A stretch of 21,456 nucleotides of DNA from a virus: positions 1 to 21,456 of the IMG/VR virus record IMGVR_UViG_3300042559_001451; one strand, given 5' to 3'. Below the pieces are notes generated by a model, which saw nothing but the letters and a program-made list of their open reading frames with translations, did not search any database and was not told the origin of the DNA. Below, piece by piece: positions 1 through 6,113 of this stretch. The stretch's first letter is position 1, and every line of letters starts with the position of its first letter. The position numbers and the translations under genes are program-made.

Positions 1-288
1 GTAGAAGGACCTGTTTACAACGCACATCCAAAATTATTAACACAAGAAGAGTTCATCAACAAAATCAAAACAGATGATGAGTTCGCTAAAAAGTGGGGAT
101 TAAAAATTGAAGAACGAGAGTTGAGTTTGGAAGAAAGGTATAAAATAGCCCTCCCAATATGGAAAGAAAAATACGGTCTTTTAGCTAATATGATGGTTCC
201 TACTAATGTAGATAACACACCTTATAAAATCCCAACCAAACTAACCACAATAACATACAACGACAAAACAATAGAAAGTTATGAATGA
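1..288 (+). CDS. 3' end of an unidentified protein (partial)
   Basis: Frame 1 is open from the first base to a TGA at 286-288, giving 95 residues of a protein whose start lies outside the window. The visible part is soluble and charged, with a helical middle (LTQEEFINKIKTDDEFAKKW) and ends in KTIESYE. I do not recognise the family. Its stop overlaps the ATG of the next gene (ATGAATGA), so the two are translationally linked. Its last 17 or so codons are copied again at 613-666, where the copy still reads as a similar peptide ending in KKIESYE and a stop. Position just upstream of thymidylate synthase would fit a nucleotide-metabolism role, but nothing in the visible part proves it. Confidence 0.75.
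   Translation, partial: VEGPVYNAHPKLLTQEEFINKIKTDDEFAKKWGLKIEERELSLEERYKIALPIWKEKYGLLANMMVPTNVDNTPYKIPTKLTTITYNDKTIESYE
235..287 (+). repeat. 53-bp imperfect direct repeat, copy 1
   Basis: Positions 235-287 match 613-665 at 47 of 53 bases without gaps, by eye. This copy covers the last codons of the upstream gene and the ATG of the small gene at 281. Confidence 0.85.
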
Positions 289-622
289 AATTGAAACAAT
301 ACAAGAAACGATAACTAGGTTTATCAATAAGGGTGTGTATCAAACTAAAATAATACCAACTGAATCACCTTCTGTCGTTATTTGGTCAAAGACACGAAAA
401 TGTCTTGTAGGTGGTAAAGACCAACCAAATTCACTTGAAGTGATAGATGATGGTAATGGTAATTTATCACTTGGTATTGATAACAATATCTTTATCTCTT
501 TACAAAACAGAAGTGAATTATCCGAATCTGATGTGAAAGAAATAAATGAATCCGAAGGGATTATAGTTACAAACGCAACATATGGCAAACCTTATTTTAG
601 ATATGGATTTATACCAAACTAA
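281..622 (+). CDS. Small hypothetical protein inside a direct repeat
   Basis: 113 residues starting at the ATG that overlaps the previous stop codon. The protein is acidic, without membrane segments, signal peptide or cysteine clusters; the middle (residues about 40-75) is rich in D, N and G and looks like a beta-rich fold, and the end is KPYFRYGFIPN. I do not recognise the family. The gene is bracketed by the 53-bp direct repeat: copy 1 carries its start codon, copy 2 overlaps its stop codon and carries the start codon of thymidylate synthase. This suggests that the gene arrived by insertion or duplication between the upstream gene and thymidylate synthase. Confidence 0.7.
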   Translation: MNEIETIQETITRFINKGVYQTKIIPTESPSVVIWSKTRKCLVGGKDQPNSLEVIDDGNGNLSLGIDNNIFISLQNRSELSESDVKEINESEGIIVTNATYGKPYFRYGFIPN

Positions 623-665
623 TCACAATAAAATGCAACGACAAAAAAATTGAAAGTTATGAATA
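613..665 (+). repeat. 53-bp imperfect direct repeat, copy 2
   Basis: Second copy of 235-287, with the ATG of the following gene (659) at the same offset as the ATG (281) in copy 1. Read in the corresponding frame it still encodes a peptide ending in NDKKIESYE followed by TAA, a relic of the 3' end of the gene upstream of copy 1. Confidence 0.85.
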
Positions 666-1489
666 AAGCCGATAAATATTATATCCAAAATCTATCAAAT
701 ATTATGTCAGATGGATCTTGGGATGAAAATCCAAGACCAAAGTATTCTGATGGAACACCGTCACATTCAAAGTTTATAACACAAGTATTTGAAGAATATG
801 ACATATCAAAAGGCGAGTTTCCAATCCCAACATTAAGAAATACCGCAATTAAAATTGGTATTAAAGAAATTTTATGGATATACCAAAAACAAACTTCATC
901 ACTTGATGTTGCTCGTGAGATGGGTATTAACTGGTGGGAAGAATGGAATATTGGAGATAATAGTATTGGTCAGAGATATGGCGCAACAATCAAAAGATAT
1001 GATTTGATGAATAAACTACTTGATGGATTAGTTAATGATCCATTTGGTAGAAGGCATATTATTAGTATGTATCAATATGTTGATTTAGAAGAAACAAATG
1101 GTTTATTTCCTTGTGCTTATGAAATACTCTGTTCGGTTAGAAAAGTTGATAAAGATAAGGTTTTGGATATGACGTTGGTCCAAAGATCAAACGATTATTT
1201 GGTTGCGGGTTATATTAATAAAGTGCAATATTTGGCTTTACAAATGATGGTTGCGGGACATTGTGGTTATAAAGTTGGTAAGTTCTGTCATTTAGTCCAA
1301 AACCTTCATATATATGATAGACATTTTGATGGTGTTTCAGAACTATTAAACAAGGAACCATTAGACACACAACCAAAGTTAATTTTAAAGGAAAATAAAA
1401 ACTTCTACGACTATACAATTGATGATTTTGAGATTACCGGTATTGACGGTATAACTAAAATAAATTCAAAATTAGAGTTGGCAATTTAA
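659..1489 (+). CDS. thyA: Thymidylate synthase, divergent
   Basis: 276 residues, the usual length for thymidylate synthase (dUMP plus methylenetetrahydrofolate to dTMP, cytoplasmic). The catalytic region is clear: FPC at 150-152 with the nucleophile Cys152, QRSND at 175-179 (phosphate-binding Arg and Asp), Asn187 in the position of the uracil-selecting Asn, and HIY at 217-219. An Arg pair in PFGRRH (about 128-133) matches the conserved RR. It departs from the family at the residue after the cysteine, where PCH is replaced by PCA, and the usual LGLPFN is VAGYIN. The Asn rather than Asp at 187 argues for dUMP rather than dCMP as substrate. An in-frame TTG at 650 is possible, but ATG 659 aligns with the repeated context ahead of gene 281. 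It would supply dTMP for phage replication. Confidence 0.9.
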   Translation: MNKADKYYIQNLSNIMSDGSWDENPRPKYSDGTPSHSKFITQVFEEYDISKGEFPIPTLRNTAIKIGIKEILWIYQKQTSSLDVAREMGINWWEEWNIGDNSIGQRYGATIKRYDLMNKLLDGLVNDPFGRRHIISMYQYVDLEETNGLFPCAYEILCSVRKVDKDKVLDMTLVQRSNDYLVAGYINKVQYLALQMMVAGHCGYKVGKFCHLVQNLHIYDRHFDGVSELLNKEPLDTQPKLILKENKNFYDYTIDDFEITGIDGITKINSKLELAI

Positions 1490-1512
1490 ACTTTTTTGGT
1501 TTTAATAGATAT

Positions 1513-1541
1513 TTATATGGTAAGGAGGTAATACCATATGA
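1513..1541 (+). promoter_or_regulatory. Hairpin presenting the Shine-Dalgarno of the GIY-YIG gene
   Basis: ATATGGTA (1515-1522) and TACCATAT (1532-1539) are perfect inverted copies, extended by a G-U and a U-A pair to 1513/1541. The 9-nt loop AGGAGGTAA contains a strong Shine-Dalgarno sequence and the right arm includes the first two bases of the ATG at 1538. Strong SD sequences are otherwise nearly absent in this window. Such hairpins at homing endonuclease starts are known as translation controls in T4; that role here is inferred. Confidence 0.75.
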
Positions 1542-2290
1542 TTATTTATAAGACAACAAATTTAGTAAACCAAAAATTTTATGTGGGTAAGGACACAAAT
1601 AATAACCCTAACTATTATGGTTCAGGTAAAAGGTTAAAACTGGCAATTAAAAAATACGGAATTGTGAACTTCAAAAAAGAAACTTTAGAAGTTTGTAACA
1701 CACTAGAGTTACTTAATGAAAGAGAAAAATTTTGGATTAAAGAATTAAAAGCAATCACTGAAGGTTATAATATTTCGTTAGGTGGTGATGGTGGCGATAC
1801 TATAAGTAATAATCCAAGAAGGGATGATATAAGATTGGAACATAGTAGAAAAATGAAATCACCAAAACACAATAAGAAGAAAGGAACTAAAATTATAAAA
1901 TTAAAAAAAAGAGACGATCCCGATTGGGTTAACCCACGAAAAGGTAAAGTTGGCCCAATAAAAGGTAGACCAAACGGAAAAAAAGGCATACCAAACCCGG
2001 AACACTCAAAATGGATGAAAGAAAACAACCCGTTCAAAGGGAAAACACATACACCAGAAGTGGTCCAAAAAATAAAAGAAGTAAATTCAAAACCTAAAAG
2101 TGAAGAGCATAAACGAAAAATATCAGAAACGTTAAAGGGAAATAAACCAGGTAATATGAGAAAAGTTATTGTTGATGGTATTGAGTATGAAAGTTTAAGT
2201 GAAGGTGCGAGACAAATTGGTATACCGACATCAACTATAAAAAATAGATTAAAATCACCAAAGTTTGAAAATTACAAATATAAAGAGTAA
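1538..2290 (+). CDS. GIY-YIG homing endonuclease with NUMOD motifs
   Basis: 250 residues. The N-terminal domain (about 1-90) is a GIY-YIG nuclease in which the signature appears as IIY (2-4) and YVG (15-17), followed by YYGSGKRLKLAIKKYG and the family's NEREKFWI with the catalytic Glu, then GYNISLGGDGG. The central part (about 95-205) is very lysine-rich with repeated NUMOD3-type DNA-binding elements (NPEHSKWMKENNPFKGK, SEEHKRKISETLKGNKPG). The C-terminus (SLSEGARQIGIPTSTIKNRL) is a NUMOD1-type helix-turn-helix. This is the layout of free-standing phage homing endonucleases of the SegA/Mob type, which spread into neighbouring sites. It sits directly behind thymidylate synthase, a classical phage homing target. 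Its start is governed by the SD hairpin at 1513-1541. Confidence 0.93.
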   Translation: MIIYKTTNLVNQKFYVGKDTNNNPNYYGSGKRLKLAIKKYGIVNFKKETLEVCNTLELLNEREKFWIKELKAITEGYNISLGGDGGDTISNNPRRDDIRLEHSRKMKSPKHNKKKGTKIIKLKKRDDPDWVNPRKGKVGPIKGRPNGKKGIPNPEHSKWMKENNPFKGKTHTPEVVQKIKEVNSKPKSEEHKRKISETLKGNKPGNMRKVIVDGIEYESLSEGARQIGIPTSTIKNRLKSPKFENYKYKE

Positions 2291-2298
2291 ATTAATTA

Positions 2299-2546
2299 TG
2301 ATACACCAAATAAAAACCTTTGATGATAAGACCCTTGTGGAACTGAAAATTATTGATCACGGAACAGAATTTTATACTTCAAACGAACTTTCCGTTCTTA
2401 AACAAAAAATTATGGATGCAAACCAGGAACACGGTTTACAATTTGAGAATGACTTCTCATATTTAAATGGAATTAAAGAAGAAACAATAAACGATAAATT
2501 CACTGAGATAAGTGAAAGATGGGGATTAACCTACGAAAAAGTGTAA
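2299..2546 (+). CDS. Hypothetical protein
   Basis: 82 residues from ATG 2299; an upstream in-frame ATG at 2265 lies inside the GIY-YIG gene and was not chosen. Short acidic soluble protein with a beta-like first half (IKTFDDKTLVELKIIDHGTE) and a helical second half. No motif recognised. It is followed after 2 nt by the next small gene. Confidence 0.7.
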
Positions 2547-2548
2547 CT

Positions 2549-2761
2549 ATGAAAGAACTATCAAATAGACATATGAACACACTTAAAAACACATTTCCTG
2601 ACCTTGAAATTCAAAAGGAAGTTGAACCACAAACACAACTTGATGAACTAAACGACTATTTGAGGTTATTGGCTGATATGGATAATATTGGTATTAGAAG
2701 AAAACTTTTTCTTCTTGAGGGATATATGAATAAAGTTATAAGTCAATTAAAAAATAAATAA
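2549..2761 (+). CDS. Small helical hypothetical protein
   Basis: 70 residues from ATG 2549, two bases after the previous stop; an upstream in-frame ATG at 2519 would overlap the previous gene by 28 nt and is less likely. The sequence is mostly alpha-helical and leucine-rich (LDELNDYLRLLADMDNIGIR), with a basic C-terminus QLKNK. No family recognised. One base separates it from the phosphoesterase gene, so it belongs to the same transcription unit. Confidence 0.7.
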   Translation: MKELSNRHMNTLKNTFPDLEIQKEVEPQTQLDELNDYLRLLADMDNIGIRRKLFLLEGYMNKVISQLKNK

Positions 2762-2762
2762 T

Positions 2763-3269
2763 ATGAGCGAAAAACAAACGTATGATTATGGATGTGTGAT
2801 GTTGTATTTTGATTTTCCTGAAATCAAAAACCTACATTCATTAATTGATGAAGAAGATATATACACCGAAGATGGTGATAGAAGTTTTGGTTTAGAAGAT
2901 GAACCACACACAACATTACTTTATGGATTGCATGATGATGTGACAGAAGATGATGTTAGAGATGTTGTTAATGGTTTTGATTATGTAACTTGTAGAATCA
3001 CAAATCCATCTTTATTTGAAAATGAAAACTATGATGTTTTAAAATTTGATGCGAGTGGGCCAAACCTACACGAAACAAATTTTGAACTAAAAAATTATCC
3101 ACACACGACATCTTTTCCTAACTACCATCCACATTTAACTATCGGTTATTTAAAACCAGGTATGGGTAAAAAATATGTAAATAAACTAAAAGGATTACAG
3201 TTTAAATTGGATCCGACCCATGTTGTTTATTCTATGGCAAATGGGGATCAAATAAATTATGATTTATGA
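2763..3269 (+). CDS. 2H phosphoesterase-like protein
   Basis: 168 residues carrying the two histidine motifs of the 2H phosphoesterase superfamily: HTT at 49-51 (in EPHTTLLYGL) and HLT at 124-126 (in HPHLTIGYLKPG), about 75 residues apart as in the family. Members hydrolyse or form 2',3'- and other cyclic phosphodiester bonds in RNA ends, ADP-ribose cyclic phosphate or cyclic oligonucleotides; phage members include the anti-CBASS protein Acb1, which cleaves immune cyclic nucleotides. The sequence cannot tell which substrate applies. An acidic stretch (about 27-48, SLIDEEDIYTEDGDR) precedes the first motif. It ends in an ATGA overlap with the next gene. Confidence 0.8.
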   Translation: MSEKQTYDYGCVMLYFDFPEIKNLHSLIDEEDIYTEDGDRSFGLEDEPHTTLLYGLHDDVTEDDVRDVVNGFDYVTCRITNPSLFENENYDVLKFDASGPNLHETNFELKNYPHTTSFPNYHPHLTIGYLKPGMGKKYVNKLKGLQFKLDPTHVVYSMANGDQINYDL

Positions 3270-3526
3270 AATACAGAAAAAAACCAGTAGAAATTGATGC
3301 GATACAATGGGTATCCGATAACATTGAACAAGTGTATGAAATGTTAGGTGATAATCTAATAATAAATACAGATGAAGATAAAGATGAGGTAAAACATTTC
3401 ATTAACACATTGGAAGGTAAAATGGAGATGTCTTGGGGTGACTACATAATCAAAGGAGTTAAGGGCGAATTTTATCCGTGTCGTGAGGATATATTTTTAT
3501 TAACTTATGAAAAATGCGTTGATTAA
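3266..3526 (+). CDS. Conserved phage protein with GDYIIKGVKGEFYPC motif
   Basis: 86 residues, start overlapping the previous stop by 4 nt. It begins MKYRKKPVEIDAIQW and ends with WGDYIIKGVKGEFYPCREDIF, a pattern I recognise from many small proteins of unrelated tailed phages and prophages, whose function is unknown. A single small beta-rich domain is likely; no catalytic residues are apparent. Confidence 0.8.
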   Translation: MKYRKKPVEIDAIQWVSDNIEQVYEMLGDNLIINTDEDKDEVKHFINTLEGKMEMSWGDYIIKGVKGEFYPCREDIFLLTYEKCVD

Positions 3527-3569
3527 TATTTTATGGTGTTTATTTTACTTATAAACCAAAAAATAAAAG

Positions 3570-4334
3570 ATGCCGTTTAAAGACAAAGAAAAATTAAAAG
3601 AGTGGAGAAGAAAATGGTGGTCATCATTAAATCCTGAAAGAAAAAAAGAAAAACAAGAAAAGGCAAACAATAGATCTAAAAAAATAAAACAGTTTCTTGC
3701 TGAATATAAAATAGAAATAGGATGTGTGGATTGTGGTTATAATATCCACCATGCGGCATTAGATTTTGATCATATCACAAATGATAAATCATTTAATGTT
3801 TGTTTTGCAAAAAGTATTACACAGGCTAAAAAAGAAATTAAAAAATGTGAAGTAGTTTGTGCTAATTGTCATAGAATAAGAACATATAATAGAATACAAA
3901 AAAATAAAATTATGAAAACAAAAGTATATTCAGCATTTCCTGGTGTAGGGAAAACAACTTATTTTAACACCACAGATAAAAACGTATTGGACAGCGATAG
4001 TTCAAAGTTTGATAAGAAACTATTTCCTGCAAACTATATTGAACATATTGAAAGAAACATCCAAGACCCAAAGGTTGATATGATCCTTGTATCATCACAT
4101 AAAGACGTTAGAGACGCACTTCTTAAAAAAGGAATACCTTACGTATTGGTTTATCCACAAAGAGACATCAAAGATGAGTATATCCAAAGATATAAAGATA
4201 GAGGAAACAACGACGCGTTTGTTGACTTATTGAATAAAAATTGGGATAATTGGATGGATGAGATGGACAGTCAAGAAGGTTGTGAAAAAGTAACACTTGG
4301 TCCTGGTCAATATTTAGCTGACGTAATAAATTAA
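3570..4334 (+). CDS. HNH endonuclease fused in frame to a P-loop kinase
   Basis: 254 residues in two parts. Residues 1-114 form a complete HNH homing-type nuclease: a very basic N-terminus, zinc cysteines C52 and C55, HHAALDFDH (60-68) with the catalytic histidine region, and C93, C97, C100 and H101. Residues 115-254 form a small P-loop nucleotide kinase-like protein starting at Met115 (ATG 3912) with Walker A FPGVGKTT (123-130), then DSDSSKF and a basic region ending in GPGQYLADVIN. The kinase begins as a free-standing protein would, and AAAATAAAATT before ATG 3912 resembles start regions nearby, so it could also be translated on its own. The simplest reading is an HNH gene inserted just before the kinase start that lost its stop codon. 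Confidence 0.85.
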   Translation: MPFKDKEKLKEWRRKWWSSLNPERKKEKQEKANNRSKKIKQFLAEYKIEIGCVDCGYNIHHAALDFDHITNDKSFNVCFAKSITQAKKEIKKCEVVCANCHRIRTYNRIQKNKIMKTKVYSAFPGVGKTTYFNTTDKNVLDSDSSKFDKKLFPANYIEHIERNIQDPKVDMILVSSHKDVRDALLKKGIPYVLVYPQRDIKDEYIQRYKDRGNNDAFVDLLNKNWDNWMDEMDSQEGCEKVTLGPGQYLADVIN

Positions 4335-4337
4335 GAT

Positions 4338-4421
4338 ATGAAAAGATTATTTAAATACCTTGCTTGGTTAGAGCAAGAAAGAATTAAAGCGATGTCACAA
4401 TCCGGTAGAGGATGGGGATAA
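4338..4421 (+). CDS. Very small hypothetical protein
   Basis: 27 residues (MKRLFKYLAWLEQERIKAMS to GRGWG), starting 3 nt after the previous stop and overlapping the next gene by 10 nt in another frame. The spacing, ATG and amphipathic N-terminal helix fit a real small gene of the cluster, but there is no recognised family. Confidence 0.5.
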   Translation: MKRLFKYLAWLEQERIKAMSQSGRGWG

Positions 4422-4648
4422 AACGTATTCACGTTAATCAACATAATGTTAGGTCCAATAAAACAAAGGACACCGATCTTCCTGTAATAACAATTAAGGA
4501 AGGTAAGACCAATACGTACTGTAACGAAGTGGAGATACTTGGACCAAGTAAAATAAAGTATTGTGGTAGTGGAGATAAAAAACCATTATTACCTTGTGGT
4601 GCTAGAGTAGTAATAGAAACAGAGAGTGAAATTAAAATAATAAGTTAA
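4412..4648 (+). CDS. Conserved small phage protein, unknown function
   Basis: 78 residues beginning MGIKRIHVNQHNVRSN. The phrase IHVNQHN, followed by TYCNEVEILGPSKIKY and a C-terminal CGARVVIETES, is a pattern I associate with short uncharacterised phage proteins, mostly from environmental myovirus-like phages. Beta-rich, with three cysteines and no signal or membrane segment. One base separates it from the next gene. Confidence 0.75.
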   Translation: MGIKRIHVNQHNVRSNKTKDTDLPVITIKEGKTNTYCNEVEILGPSKIKYCGSGDKKPLLPCGARVVIETESEIKIIS

Positions 4649-4649
4649 C

Positions 4650-4970
4650 ATGACAGATAAAGACATCTCAAAATTCGGAGAAATACAATACCTCAAAGGT
4701 AGATTAGATGAACTATTTAAAGCGTTACCGACAGTATTTGATGTAAGTAGAAGTAGAAAACTTGACCAAAGAGTGGAAAAGTATTTGATTAAACTTAGAA
4801 ACGTTGATGAGGTTTCTTTTCATTTATATCAAGTGGAATTAAAAACCAGACACAAATCAAAAGAAAGATCCAAAAAAGAAATAAAAGAACTATTGGAGGA
4901 AGTGTCTAAATCAGAAAACATATCAGAAGAATTATTAGAAAAAATTAAAAAACAAATTGATAAATATTAA
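4650..4970 (+). CDS. Coiled-coil hypothetical protein
   Basis: 106 residues, almost wholly helical and highly charged (RHKSKERSKKEIKELLEEVS), with a probable coiled coil over the second half (about 65-105). No family recognised. Its stop codon overlaps the ATG of the thioesterase gene (TAATG), indicating coupled translation. Confidence 0.75.
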   Translation: MTDKDISKFGEIQYLKGRLDELFKALPTVFDVSRSRKLDQRVEKYLIKLRNVDEVSFHLYQVELKTRHKSKERSKKEIKELLEEVSKSENISEELLEKIKKQIDKY

Positions 4971-5377
4971 TGGAATTAATCTCAACACACCCAATTAAAA
5001 AATCAGATTTAGGATTTCATGGTAACCTATTTGGCGGATCTCTATTAAAATGGATTGATGGTTCCGCTGCGGGGTATGCCATGCAACTTTGTGATACACC
5101 AAGAATGGTGACTGTATCTATTGATAAATGTAATTTTGAAAAACCCGCAAGAGAAGGTCAGTTATTAAAAATATATGGCTATCCATCCGCTGTTGGTAAT
5201 AGTTCTGTAACATTATATATGGAAGCAAGAGCTCATAATGTTTATACTGGTAAACAAGTGATTGTATTAAAAACACAAATAAAGTTTGTGCACATAGACG
5301 AGGAGGGTAACCCAATTCCAATCGGAGAAAAAGGAAGAAGAAGAATTCAAACATTAATTGATGCCAATTCAAAATAA
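4970..5377 (+). CDS. Hotdog-fold acyl-CoA thioesterase-like protein
   Basis: 135 residues, typical for single-hotdog acyl-CoA thioesterases of the YciA/BACH type. The signature GFHGNLFGGSLLKWIDGSAA (residues 15-34) matches the family's N(x)GGxxxxWxD motif with the catalytic Asp31, followed by VTVSIDKCNFEKPAREGQLL (48-67), the usual hydrophobic strand and basic turn. The enzymes cleave acyl-CoA to free acid and CoA in the cytoplasm and work as dimers of trimers. Such genes are unusual in phages; a role in altering host lipid or acyl-CoA pools is only a guess. It starts in the stop codon of the gene before it and ends 17 nt ahead of the metallophosphoesterase start. Confidence 0.85.
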   Translation: MELISTHPIKKSDLGFHGNLFGGSLLKWIDGSAAGYAMQLCDTPRMVTVSIDKCNFEKPAREGQLLKIYGYPSAVGNSSVTLYMEARAHNVYTGKQVIVLKTQIKFVHIDEEGNPIPIGEKGRRRIQTLIDANSK

Positions 5378-5390
5378 TTTATTATCTTTG
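5358..5390 (+). promoter_or_regulatory. Bacteroidota-type promoter for the gene at 5395
   Basis: -33 TTG (5358-5360), 22-nt spacer, -7 box TATCTTTG (5383-5390), then 4 nt to the ATG at 5395. Matches the Bacteroidota consensus TTG-N19-23-TAnnTTTG. Confidence 0.75.
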
Positions 5391-5394
5391 TATT

Positions 5395-6099
5395 ATGAAA
5401 ATGAGAATCACATTTATATCGGATACACATAATAAACACAATCAAATAAATAGTTTTTTGACTGGTGGTGATTTATTAATACATGCTGGAGATATATCTA
5501 GTAGAGGTTATGTACACGAAATAGAGAATTTTGCGAAGTGGTATGATAAAATAGATAACTACGACAGTAAAGTTTTTATATGTGGTAATCACGACTTTGG
5601 GTTTCAAGATGATGCTGAAAAAGTAAAAGGATTACTTACTGGTTATAAAAACATAGATTATCTTCAAGATGATTGGATGGGTGTTGGTGAAGATATAGAT
5701 AACATGGTTAAAATATGGGGTAGTCCATGGCAACCTGAGTTCCATAATTGGGCTTTTAATTTACCTCGTGGTGAAAAACTAATGGAGAAGTGGAACTTGA
5801 TACCAAAAGACGTTGATATCTTGGTTACTCACGGACCCGCTTTTGGTAAATTAGATTTTGTTCCATATGACGGTTTAAATGTTGGTTGTGAAGATTTGTT
5901 ATCTAAAATACAAGAAGTAAAACCTAAAATCCATGTTTGTGGTCACATCCACGAAGGTTATGGGTATGTGTTTGATGGTACAACTCACTTTATAAATGCT
6001 TCCGTTCTTAACGGACGATATGAATTCCGAAACAAACCATTAACTGTTGATTGGGATCCAAAAACAAACGAATTAGAATTTGTTGATAACGCAGGTTAA
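5395..6099 (+). CDS. Calcineurin-like metallophosphoesterase
   Basis: 234 residues with all metal-binding blocks in order: SDTH (9-12), GDISSRG (about 32-38), GNHD (about 65-68), THGP (about 146-149) and GHIHEGYG (about 180-187). This is the MPPED/YfcE-like group of metallophosphoesterases, which use two metal ions to cleave phosphomono- or diesters; the substrate cannot be deduced. The second Met (MKMR) could also be the start, but the -7 box lies 4 nt before the first, as for other genes here. It has its own promoter and ends convergently with the minus-strand genes, overlapping by 4 nt, inside a strong hairpin. Confidence 0.9.
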   Translation: MKMRITFISDTHNKHNQINSFLTGGDLLIHAGDISSRGYVHEIENFAKWYDKIDNYDSKVFICGNHDFGFQDDAEKVKGLLTGYKNIDYLQDDWMGVGEDIDNMVKIWGSPWQPEFHNWAFNLPRGEKLMEKWNLIPKDVDILVTHGPAFGKLDFVPYDGLNVGCEDLLSKIQEVKPKIHVCGHIHEGYGYVFDGTTHFINASVLNGRYEFRNKPLTVDWDPKTNELEFVDNAG

Positions 6100-6113
6100 T
6101 CTACCTGCGTTAT
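6086..6113. terminator. Bidirectional hairpin between convergent genes
   Basis: ATAACGCAGGT (6086-6096), 6-nt loop, ACCTGCGTTAT (6103-6113): an 11-bp perfect stem extended outward by wobble pairs to about 6081/6118. The stop codons of both convergent genes lie at the top of the stem and in the loop. No long T-run follows on either side, so terminator function is likely from position but not certain. Confidence 0.7.
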
